Below, piece by piece: positions 56,267 through 64,000 of a stretch of 64,000 nt of DNA. The DNA lies in assembly GCF_009725165.1 (NCBI RefSeq), contig NZ_WNZW01000002.1:434001-498000 (forward strand). Reading direction: 5' to 3'. Source of the DNA: Paenibacillus woosongensis (GTDB taxonomy: Bacteria > Bacillota > Bacilli > Paenibacillales > Paenibacillaceae). Numbering within the stretch: the stretch's first letter is position 1; each line of letters opens with the position of its first letter. The translations under genes were made by a program, and so were the position numbers. Below the pieces are notes generated by a model. That model did no database searches, was not told the DNA's origin, and saw only the letters and a program-made list of their open reading frames with translations.

Positions 56267-57235
56267 CTACCTCTTTCTCGCAACGAAAGCGACCCAATCC
56301 TCTTCGCGGGCAGTCTCCTCGATTTCGAAGCCCGCCGCAAGCAGCGCTTCCTTCACGGCTTGTTCTTTATTTTTGTATATTCCCGAAGCAATATAATATC
56401 CGCCCGGCTGCAGCGCCTGGTATACGTCATCGATGAATAACAGGATAATTTCCGCTAGTATATTAGCTACAACCACACGAACGGGAAGTTTAACGTCTAG
56501 CTCGGCCCCGGCTTCCTGCTTCAAAACGGATAACAGGTCGCTCTCCACGACCGTAATTTGCTCCTCCAGCTTGTTGAGCCTCGTATTCTCGATTGCGCTG
56601 GAAACAGCAACCGGATCCAGATCCAATGCTAGAACCCGGGATGCGCCAAGCTTAACCGCCCCGATGGCGAGAATGCCTGAGCCAGTCCCAACGTCAATAA
56701 CCTCATCCCCTTCTTGAATGACGCCCTCCAGCGTACGGAGACACAACGAAGTCGTCGGATGCGTGCCGGTTCCAAAAGCCATCCCTGGATCAAGCTCGAT
56801 AATTTTCTCCTGTTGCGATTGGGGGACGTAATCCTCCCAGGTCGGTTTGATCGTCAGCCTCTCGGACACGCGGATCGGCTTAAAATATTGTTTCCAGTTG
56901 TTCGCCCAGTCGTCCTCGCTGACATCCTTCACAGCGATTTCTGCCTTGCCCGGATCAATGTCGTAATTCGGCAGCTCCGCAATCCGTTCCTTTACGGAAG
57001 CTACCACCGCATCAATGTCCGTTCCTTCCGGGAAATAGCCGCTAATTCTTGCTTCCCCCTGGGGAATATCGTTGGGCGGTATTTCAAACCATTGTCCCAA
57101 GGACGTATCTCTAGGCTTATTGTTATCCACGTACTCTTCAATGGTAACGCCGCCAGCCCCCTCCTCATGCAAGAAGTTGGTAATCATCTCTACCGCTTCT
57201 TCCGTTGTATGTATAGATATTTCCTTCCAAATCAT
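56267..57235 (-). CDS. prmA: Ribosomal protein L11 methyltransferase
   Basis: The 322-residue SAM enzyme trimethylates L11. The N-terminal substrate domain begins 'MIWKEISIHTTEEAVEMI'. The methyltransferase core has 'LDPGMAFGTGTHPTTSLCL' (about 170-190), 'DVGTGSGILAIGAVKLGA' and 'VVANILAEII'. Start ATG has CGAGGAGGATAAATCAAC upstream. In B. subtilis it follows dnaJ directly; here a slipin and small genes lie between. Confidence 0.96.
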   Translation of the reverse strand: MIWKEISIHTTEEAVEMITNFLHEEGAGGVTIEEYVDNNKPRDTSLGQWFEIPPNDIPQGEARISGYFPEGTDIDAVVASVKERIAELPNYDIDPGKAEIAVKDVSEDDWANNWKQYFKPIRVSERLTIKPTWEDYVPQSQQEKIIELDPGMAFGTGTHPTTSLCLRTLEGVIQEGDEVIDVGTGSGILAIGAVKLGASRVLALDLDPVAVSSAIENTRLNKLEEQITVVESDLLSVLKQEAGAELDVKLPVRVVVANILAEIILLFIDDVYQALQPGGYYIASGIYKNKEQAVKEALLAAGFEIEETAREEDWVAFVARKR

Positions 57236-57300
57236 GTTGATTTATCCTCCTCGGTTCATACGCATACCGTTTATTGTACTATATAATATCCAGGGAAACA

Positions 57301-57318
57301 AAGGCCGCTAACGGCCTT
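57301..57318 (-). terminator. Short hairpin before prmA
   Basis: AAGGCCG-CTAA-CGGCCTT is a perfect 7-bp hairpin, followed on the minus strand by TGTTT, 66 bases before the prmA start. It could be a second terminator of the upstream genes or an attenuator. Confidence 0.5.
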
Positions 57319-57352
57319 ATCTCGATCGTTCTAAGTCCGGTTGAAGGCTCAT

Positions 57353-57390
57353 GAAAAAAGGGCAAAAGACGCAAATTGTCTTTTACCCTT
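57353..57390 (-). terminator. Terminator after the YfhD-like gene
   Basis: The stem AAGGGTAAAAGAC/GTCTTTTGCCCTT (one mismatch) is followed by TTTTTT on the minus strand. Confidence 0.85.
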
Positions 57391-57500
57391 AAACTTAAAG
57401 TTTCCCCGGCTGCTCTGTGCGCCAGGGATTCGTCGTTTTTCCGGAACTCCATGAACAGCGGCTGCCTGCGGCGCCTGCTGTACGGCTTCGCCCTGCTTGA

Positions 57501-57671
57501 TCAGAAGCGCTGCTGCTGCCTGCGGTCAGCGCGTTCGCTGCGCTCCAACGCTTCCCAATCCTCCTGATCGGCCAAGTCTTCGGAGAACTCCACGTCCTCG
57601 TTGTGCCCAATGGACATTCTTGATGACTTTGCCGTATTGGAGCGCTTCGCGTCCTGCTTGTGCTCGCTCAT
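57501..57671 (-). CDS. YfhD family small protein
   Basis: This 56-residue gene is overlapped by longer shadow frames. The core EDVEFSEDLADQEDWEALER followed by RADRRQQQ matches the YfhD pattern of Bacillales. The ATG at 57671 has AAGGAGGG ten bases upstream. The protein is highly charged with no membrane segment. Function unknown; YfhD-type genes are often linked to sporulation. Confidence 0.85.
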   Translation of the reverse strand: MSEHKQDAKRSNTAKSSRMSIGHNEDVEFSEDLADQEDWEALERSERADRRQQQRF

Positions 57672-57703
57672 CTTCCCGTTTCCCTCCTTCGGATAGTTGC
57701 AGG

Positions 57704-58099
57704 TTACATCATCCCGCCAAGTTCTTCAATGATCCGCAACGCTTGATGATGACTGGACTCGTCCACGACAACCGTCAGCAGGATATCGTGTCCGGTCGGT
57801 CCGCCTTGACCGCCATGACTCATCCCGCTTGCTGCAGGATCGGCAGCCGACAAAATGCCGGCCGACCTGTTGGTGATCTCCGCATCCTGAGTAATTGCCG
57901 CCAGGCTCGAAATTTTGCCGGTGACCGGATTTAGCGGGTCATAACCCTCGCCCGAATATCTGCTAAAACGGTCGATGGACAAGTCCACGACCCGAAGGGC
58001 TTGCAATTTTCTGGCCGCGCCCTCTGCCTCTTCCGGGCTTTTAAAATAAGCGAGTATGTTTTTTTCACCCACCCGTGATCGCCTGCCTTCCTTCGGCAT
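57704..58099 (-). CDS. Conserved hypothetical protein, 131 residues
   Basis: I do not recognise the family. The N-terminal part 'ILAYFKSPEEAEGAARKLQALRVVDLSIDRFSRYSG' looks like a small alpha-beta fold resembling stress proteins that bind by a beta-alpha-beta unit. A Gly/Ser-rich middle and 'DILLTVVVDESSHHQALRIIEELGG' at the end suggest a second strand-helix pair. No signal peptide or membrane helix is seen. The start is less certain: only a weak GAAGCAGG lies upstream of the ATG at 58099. It is cotranscribed with the YfhD-like gene, 32 bases away. Confidence 0.65.
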   Translation of the reverse strand: MPKEGRRSRVGEKNILAYFKSPEEAEGAARKLQALRVVDLSIDRFSRYSGEGYDPLNPVTGKISSLAAITQDAEITNRSAGILSAADPAASGMSHGGQGGPTGHDILLTVVVDESSHHQALRIIEELGGMM

Positions 58100-58264
58100 G
58101 TATTGAACCTGCTTCTTCCGCAGCTTCTTAGTCTGTAGGATGCAAAAATGAATGGCATTTTATACAAATGATTCGTTCTTTTAAAATTTGAAACTATTAT
58201 CGGGAGGTTTCGTATATACTCTTATATAAATACCATTTTTACATTAGGAGGGTTTACTTTTAGT

Positions 58265-58720
58265 ATGTTCAAGAAAATGACGGCGCTCGTGATGGTATTC
58301 ACTTTATTGTTTGCTTTCGCCTCTGCGGATTTCGCGGACGCGCGGCGCGGCGGTGGTTTTAAATCCGGGCCACGCAGTTACACGACAACACCAAAGAAAT
58401 CAAGCAACGTCAATAAGTCGGATTCCAACACGACCAACAAATCGACTGCAACTCCAGGCGCTACGAATAATAGAACCGGATTTTTCGGCGGTGGCAGCTT
58501 CATGAAAGGCATGATGGTCGGCGGTTTGGCCGGACTTCTGTTCGGCGGACTGTTCGGGGGCATGGGCTTTTTCGGCGAGCTGCTGGGGCTCGCAGTCAAC
58601 TTGATTGCCATTTACCTGATCGTAATGGTGGCGGTTGCCCTGTTCCGCAGGTTTAAGAAGCCTCAGGTGTATCAAGGCCCGCGTCATGACGACCATGACA
58701 ATCGCGGAGGAAGATTTTAA
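58265..58720 (+). CDS. Secreted/membrane Gly-rich protein, 151 residues
   Basis: There is a signal peptide (residues 1-25, cleavage after ASADFADA), then a Ser/Thr/Asn/Lys linker. A Gly/Met/Phe-rich region 'GGSFMKGMMVGGLAGLLFGGLFGG' (about 77-100) and a membrane helix (about 105-125) follow, with a charged tail ending HDDHDNRGGRF. The layout recalls the N-terminal part of bacterial Tim44-like membrane proteins without the Tim44 domain. It is followed three bases later by the DUF2653 gene, so the two form an operon. Confidence 0.75.
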   Translation: MFKKMTALVMVFTLLFAFASADFADARRGGGFKSGPRSYTTTPKKSSNVNKSDSNTTNKSTATPGATNNRTGFFGGGSFMKGMMVGGLAGLLFGGLFGGMGFFGELLGLAVNLIAIYLIVMVAVALFRRFKKPQVYQGPRHDDHDNRGGRF

Positions 58721-58723
58721 GTT

Positions 58724-59002
58724 ATGATTCTAAGCATGGATGAAATCATCAACGCCATTTGTATTCATACAGCCGAACGTACCGGCTTGCGGCCAACAGA
58801 CATCCAAGTGGAGCTGAGCTGGGATGAAGATACAGGTTATACCGGCGAAGTCTGGGCTAACGGGCGCAGCCGTTACCTGATCGAATTGAATATTATAGAA
58901 GCGATTATCCAGTATGTGTACAAGGAATATGGTATTCGGGCTTTCAAAGACGATATTACCCTGGAGCTGGATGAAGAAATTACAGCGTCCATAAGGCAGT
59001 AA
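58724..59002 (+). CDS. YxcD family protein (DUF2653)
   Basis: The 92-residue protein has 'MDEIINAICIHTAERTGLRPTDIQVELSWDEDTG' and 'LIELNIIEAIIQYVYKEYG', the DUF2653/YxcD pattern. It is soluble and acidic. The ATG at 58724 is used here; the ATG at 58736 (MDEII) is also possible. Function unknown. It is coupled to the preceding secreted-protein gene. Confidence 0.88.
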   Translation: MILSMDEIINAICIHTAERTGLRPTDIQVELSWDEDTGYTGEVWANGRSRYLIELNIIEAIIQYVYKEYGIRAFKDDITLELDEEITASIRQ

Positions 59003-59022
59003 AGGTTGACTGCTGTAATATG

Positions 59023-59064
59023 CAAAGGCACCCTCTCGTTCTAGACGATAAGGGTGCCTTTTTA
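59023..59064. terminator. Bidirectional terminator between DUF2653 and slipin genes
   Basis: AAAGGCACCCT pairs with AGGGTGCCTTT around a 16-base loop. TTTTTATT follows on the plus strand and TTTGC on the minus strand. Confidence 0.88.
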
Positions 59065-59132
59065 TTGTCTCTGTTCGAAGAAAAGTGTATTCGTTTAATT
59101 TATAGCTAGTTTACCCTAACTCTCTTCAGACC

Positions 59133-60248
59133 TTAAGACTGATCTGCCCGCTTGCTTCCCAACAAGAAATTAAGCTGCTCCAGCAGGCTGCTGCCCCCGG
59201 TTAAGGAGATCGAGCCGATCTTCTCGCAAATCTTCTCCAGGAACTCAAGCTCTTTCAAACGGTACAGCGTCTCGTTCTCATCCATCAGCTTGGCTGTATT
59301 GAGCAGGCTGCGTGTCGATGCCGTTTCCTCACGGCGGGTAATGAGGTTGGCTTGCGCTTTCTTTTCGGCTAAGAGAACGGTATTCAAAATATCTCTGATA
59401 TCCCCCGGCAGGATGATATCCTTCACCCCGGCTGATATGAAACGGACGCCATACTCCTGTTCCTTCTCCTGAAGGCGCGCCAGCACGAAAGCGGCAATTT
59501 CCTGCTTCGTTCTAAGCAGATCATCGAGCTTAAAGGCTCCGATATATTCACGCAATATCAATTGCAGCTGGATATAAATCTGCTCCTCGAAGGATTTGAT
59601 AGCCAGAACTTGCAGCGGATGAATGACCTTGTATTGGCAAACGAAGTTCAGCCTTAGCGTAACCTTATCCTCCGTCATCATTTCCTGCCCCGTCATATCC
59701 AACTGCTGTTGCCGTAAATCGACCTTCTGCAGCGACACCGCCGTCGGCCCTCTCCAGAAATAATACTTCCCGGGCGCAAGCTCCCTTTGCATGACATGGT
59801 TGTAATATAGTATACCTGCTTCATGCTCTGCTACTTCCAGCATATGGTAATAGCCATGCAGTTTCGGCAAAACAACGGGATCGACCTCGGCCGGCAGCTC
59901 CGGATTGCGAATATCGACATGAACGAAGCTATGCTTCTTCAGAACGTTCCAAAAAGCGTATGTTCCCGGCTTAAGAAGCCCGCTGAACCGGCCATCCTCG
60001 TAATGCAGCACATATTCGTGATCCATCACCTGGACGACCTCTAGCTCCCGCTTGAGTATGTCGTCATGCATGAACAGCTGCAAATCCTGGCCATCTACTT
60101 CAAACGGCATGGCTGTATCGACAACGATGATATTGCTCTCCGTAAACGGGGACAGACGGTACGTACCCGGGTGCAGCATTTTTTCATAGTTCCCCTGCTT
60201 GAACAGCAAGCCGCGCTTACCCTTATGTATCGCAATTTTTTTCAGCAT
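59133..60248 (-). CDS. Slipin family SPFH-domain protein
   Basis: The 371-residue protein opens with repeats of a short beta unit ('GKRGLLFKQGNYEKMLHPGTYRL', then 'ALHYEDGRFSGLLKPGTYAFW'-like and 'EHEAGILYYNHVMQRELAPGKYYFW'). An SPFH/band-7 domain follows (about 165-300: 'MTEDKVTLRLNFVCQYKV', 'EKEQEYGVRFISAGVKDIILPGDI'), then a coiled-coil tail. It lacks the usual N-terminal membrane hairpin. Slipins of this type occur in operons linked to RNA repair and stress in other bacteria. The ATG has GGAGGAAGAATGAG upstream, and a CGGCGG/CCGCCG hairpin precedes it (60283-60267). A tRNA-like RNA lies upstream on the same strand. Confidence 0.85.
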   Translation of the reverse strand: MLKKIAIHKGKRGLLFKQGNYEKMLHPGTYRLSPFTESNIIVVDTAMPFEVDGQDLQLFMHDDILKRELEVVQVMDHEYVLHYEDGRFSGLLKPGTYAFWNVLKKHSFVHVDIRNPELPAEVDPVVLPKLHGYYHMLEVAEHEAGILYYNHVMQRELAPGKYYFWRGPTAVSLQKVDLRQQQLDMTGQEMMTEDKVTLRLNFVCQYKVIHPLQVLAIKSFEEQIYIQLQLILREYIGAFKLDDLLRTKQEIAAFVLARLQEKEQEYGVRFISAGVKDIILPGDIRDILNTVLLAEKKAQANLITRREETASTRSLLNTAKLMDENETLYRLKELEFLEKICEKIGSISLTGGSSLLEQLNFLLGSKRADQS

Positions 60249-60266
60249 CTCATTCTTCCTCCTTCA

Positions 60267-60283
60267 CGGCGGCTCCACCGCCG
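60267..60283 (-). promoter_or_regulatory. Hairpin just before the slipin ribosome-binding site
   Basis: CGGCGG-TGGAG-CCGCCG on the minus strand ends six bases before GGAGGAAGAATGAG. It has no U-tract, so it may stabilise or gate the slipin mRNA. Confidence 0.45.
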
Positions 60284-60479
60284 ATTTATGGCCTCTTGCA
60301 GAGGCATCCTCCTGCCGCATCAACGGAGCTCTGTTTAAGAAATGCCGGCCGCCTGCGTCCCGCCGAAGCATCCATGAGCTTACCGCAAGACTCGTTTGCC
60401 TTCTTCCGGTCTGCCCGTTTCTCCTTCATGGGCAGCAATCAGCTAGCAATTTCGGTATCCACAAAGCTGCAAAGCATCT

Positions 60480-60690
60480 GCTGCAGTGTGCATAACAAGC
60501 CACCGAGAACCCTCCACCAGGCCATCATCTGTACCTTTGTCTCTCGATTAAAAGTCGAGCGCTCTACCACTGAGCTAATCCTTCTCTAAGGATAAGGGAT
60601 TCGAACCCTTGCATTGGAGATTTCATGCCTCTGACAATACAGCATGCCAAGCATAGATGGTATGCCTGCACTGCGGAATGATCGGACATC
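60480..60690 (-). ncRNA. Circularly permuted tRNA-like RNA (Y-RNA/YrlA-like candidate)
   Basis: Reading the minus strand: T arm AAGGG-TTCGAAT-CCCTT (60610-60594), acceptor 3' strand ATCCTT, cap AGAG, acceptor 5' strand AAGGAT (60593-60578), then TA. Next come the D arm GCTC-AGTGGTA-GAGC (60575-60561), G, and anticodon arm CTCGA-CTTTTAA-TCGAG (60559-60543, anticodon UUU). All arms pair perfectly, but the 3' half of a tRNA comes first and no CCA end exists. The module is closed by a helix (60624-60615 with 60516-60507, 9 of 10). An outer stem of CCATC, GCATA and GCAGTG segments (60656-60674) pairs with 60483-60504, interrupted by bulges. This resembles tRNA-mimicking bacterial Y RNAs. Exact ends are unknown. 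Confidence 0.75.
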
Positions 60691-60800
60691 CCAGCCTGGG
60701 TAAAGCCAGCTGTGCATGAACTCATAGCTATCATCGCTTATTATGGAAAGAACGAACATGGCGAAAGTATTACGAACCGGGAATTTCTTCTCTGAAAAAG

Positions 60801-60832
60801 AAAAAAACCGACGTCTTGATGACGTCGGTCGG
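60801..60832 (-). terminator. Terminator after dnaJ
   Basis: The stem CCGACGTC/GACGTCGG with a five-base loop is followed by TTTTTTTC on the minus strand. Confidence 0.9.
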
Positions 60833-60862
60833 CTACCCCTGTGTTTATTTAGCTTATGATTC

Positions 60863-61981
60863 TCAATCCCCGCGGAATGCCCGCTTCATCCGGTCGAAGA
60901 ATGACTGCTCATTCTCGTGTGTATGCTCCCCGTCGAGCGCGGCAAATTGCCGCAGCAGATCTTTCTGCTCGTCGCTTAGCTTGCTTGGCGTTACGACGAC
61001 CACCTTGATATGCTGGTCGCCTTGGCCGATGCCGCGAAGCCGCGGCACCCCTTTGCCTTTCAGGCGGAAATAAGTGCCGGTCTGTGTACCAGCCGGTACC
61101 TTCAGCTTCACCTTCTCCGTCAGCGTAGGGATTTCAATTTCATCCCCCAGGGCGGCTTGTGCAAAAGTTAATGGGATTTCACAGTAAATATCATCGCCTT
61201 CGCGATCGAAGAAATCATGCGGCTTCACGCGAATGACGATGTACAAATCCCCGGCCGGACCGCCCCGTAGGCCGCCTTCCCCTTCGCCGGTCATCCGCAA
61301 TTGAGCGCCGTCGTCTACCCCGGCTGGAATGCGAACATGGATTTTACGCTGTTTTTTCACTTTGCCGCTGCCTTGGCAAGTCGAGCATTTCTCTTTAATA
61401 ATTTGTCCTCTGCCCGAGCAATTGCTACAAGCACGGCGGTTCACCATACGGCCGAACGGCGTATTCTGAACCACTTCCTCCTGTCCTGTGCCACGACAGA
61501 CGGAACAGGTCTCTGGCTTCGTGCCCGGCTTGGCTCCTGAGCCAAAACATGTGTCACAATTCTCCGTACGCGGAATCGTAATATCGCTCTCTTTGCCAAA
61601 GACAGCTTCCTTGAACTCGATCGTCATCGTATACTGCAAATCGTTGCCGCGCTGCGGCGCATTCGGATCGCGACGGCCGCCGCCGCCGAAGAACATATCA
61701 AAAATATCGCCGAAGCCGCCGAAATCCGCCCCGGAAAATCCGCCGCCCATCCCCTGATTCGGATCGATATGGCCATATTGGTCATAGCGGGCGCGTTTTC
61801 CCGAGTCGCTCAGAACATCGTATGCTTCCTTGACTTCCTTAAATTTATCCTCCGCATCCGGCGCCTTGTTCACGTCAGGGTGATATTGACGCGCCAGCTT
61901 GCGGTAGGCCTTCTTAATCTCATCGTCTGAGGCACTCTTGCCAACGCCTAGCACCTCATAGTAATCGCGTTTTTCAGCCAT
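60863..61981 (-). CDS. dnaJ: Chaperone DnaJ
   Basis: The 372-residue co-chaperone stimulates DnaK ATPase and delivers unfolded clients. The J domain carries HPD in '[21 protein letters not shown]' (about 30-50). A Gly/Phe-rich linker follows, then four CxxCxGxG zinc repeats (about 145-205: [32 protein letters not shown]) and the client-binding C-terminal domain. ATG follows GGGGGTGGAAGG. It lies 150 bases after dnaK with a partial attenuator between. Confidence 0.98.
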   Translation of the reverse strand: MAEKRDYYEVLGVGKSASDDEIKKAYRKLARQYHPDVNKAPDAEDKFKEVKEAYDVLSDSGKRARYDQYGHIDPNQGMGGGFSGADFGGFGDIFDMFFGGGGRRDPNAPQRGNDLQYTMTIEFKEAVFGKESDITIPRTENCDTCFGSGAKPGTKPETCSVCRGTGQEEVVQNTPFGRMVNRRACSNCSGRGQIIKEKCSTCQGSGKVKKQRKIHVRIPAGVDDGAQLRMTGEGEGGLRGGPAGDLYIVIRVKPHDFFDREGDDIYCEIPLTFAQAALGDEIEIPTLTEKVKLKVPAGTQTGTYFRLKGKGVPRLRGIGQGDQHIKVVVVTPSKLSDEQKDLLRQFAALDGEHTHENEQSFFDRMKRAFRGD

Positions 61982-62049
61982 CCTTCCACCCCCACTATTG
62001 CTATAGCTCTGCTCTCTCCCGGATCATCCCTCAATCCGGCAAAAGGAAA

Positions 62050-62079
62050 GTCAAAGCACGGAATGCCCCGCGCTTTGAC
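62050..62079 (-). terminator. Attenuator-like hairpin between dnaK and dnaJ
   Basis: GTCAAAGC pairs with GCTTTGAC, extended by CGG/CCG, around a short loop. The minus strand continues TTTCCTTTT. It may lower dnaJ expression relative to dnaK. Confidence 0.6.
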
Positions 62080-62132
62080 CTTCCCGGTTCACCAAAGTTG
62101 TATGGTTAACCAATCGCTGCTATCCAGCACGA

Positions 62133-63998
<1,866 letters not shown>

Positions 63999-64000
63999 AA

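Noticed and set aside
57395-57610. 71-residue minus-strand frame
   Set aside because: Overlaps the YfhD-like gene in another frame and has no family features or ribosome-binding site.
60286-60429. 47-residue minus-strand frame before the slipin gene
   Set aside because: No ribosome-binding site, and the Arg/Lys/Ala composition is typical of a chance frame in GC-rich noncoding DNA.
60540-60612. Ordinary tRNA-Lys gene
   Set aside because: The D and anticodon arms look perfect, but the T arm and 3' acceptor strand lie on the wrong (5') side and there is no CCA end; a normal tRNA cannot be drawn.

Overview
The window looks like a chromosomal segment from a Paenibacillus-like, endospore-forming member of the Bacillales. 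This rests on gene content and order. Two blocks follow Bacillus subtilis order: yla (ylaL, ylaK, ylaJ, ylaH, typA) and yqe/yqf (dnaK, dnaJ, prmA, rsmE, mtaB, yqeW, rpsU, yqeY, yqfC, yqfD, phoH, pgpH, ybeY, dgkA, cdd, era, yqzL, recO, glyQS, yqxD, dnaG, rpoD, trmK, yqfO). Sporulation-type genes (YqfC, YqfD, a YhcN/YlaJ lipoprotein) are present. Most genes lie on the minus strand. There is no phage, IS element or CRISPR array.

Layout: 1-1187 holds the 5' part of a solute-binding protein gene. 1351-9678 holds the yla block, an LCP cell-wall ligase, and two divergent TerC genes. 9777-13910 holds thiI with its cysteine desulfurase, a lytic transglycosylase and two small proteins. 14057-15982 encodes a subtilisin-like protease. 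16080-17540 is an AT-rich islet with one orphan gene and a tiny peptide-like ORF, next to an A-type RNase P RNA gene. 18052-35019 carries the housekeeping run from yqfO back to yqfC, with a glycine T-box riboswitch before glyQS. 35020-36158 is a gene-free spacer full of small repeats, where B. subtilis has yqeZ-floA-yqfB. 36159-37287 encodes YqeY, S21 and a HIT protein. 37587-49957 is a four-gene double-strand-break repair operon (addB-addA-sbcD-sbcC). 50220-57235 encodes RNA and protein modification enzymes plus a phosphate transporter. 57501-59002 holds small Bacillales proteins. 59133-63980 holds a slipin gene, a tRNA-like RNA, dnaJ and dnaK.

The most striking object is at 60480-60690, minus strand. 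It contains perfect T, D and anticodon (UUU) arms and a capped acceptor stem in circularly permuted order (T arm, acceptor, D arm, anticodon arm). They sit inside long closing helices, immediately upstream of the slipin gene. This resembles a bacterial Y-RNA-like tRNA mimic, although no Ro60/Rsr gene is in the window. A second unexplained structured RNA, with its own promoter and U-tract, lies at 37337-37473 upstream of the HIT gene.
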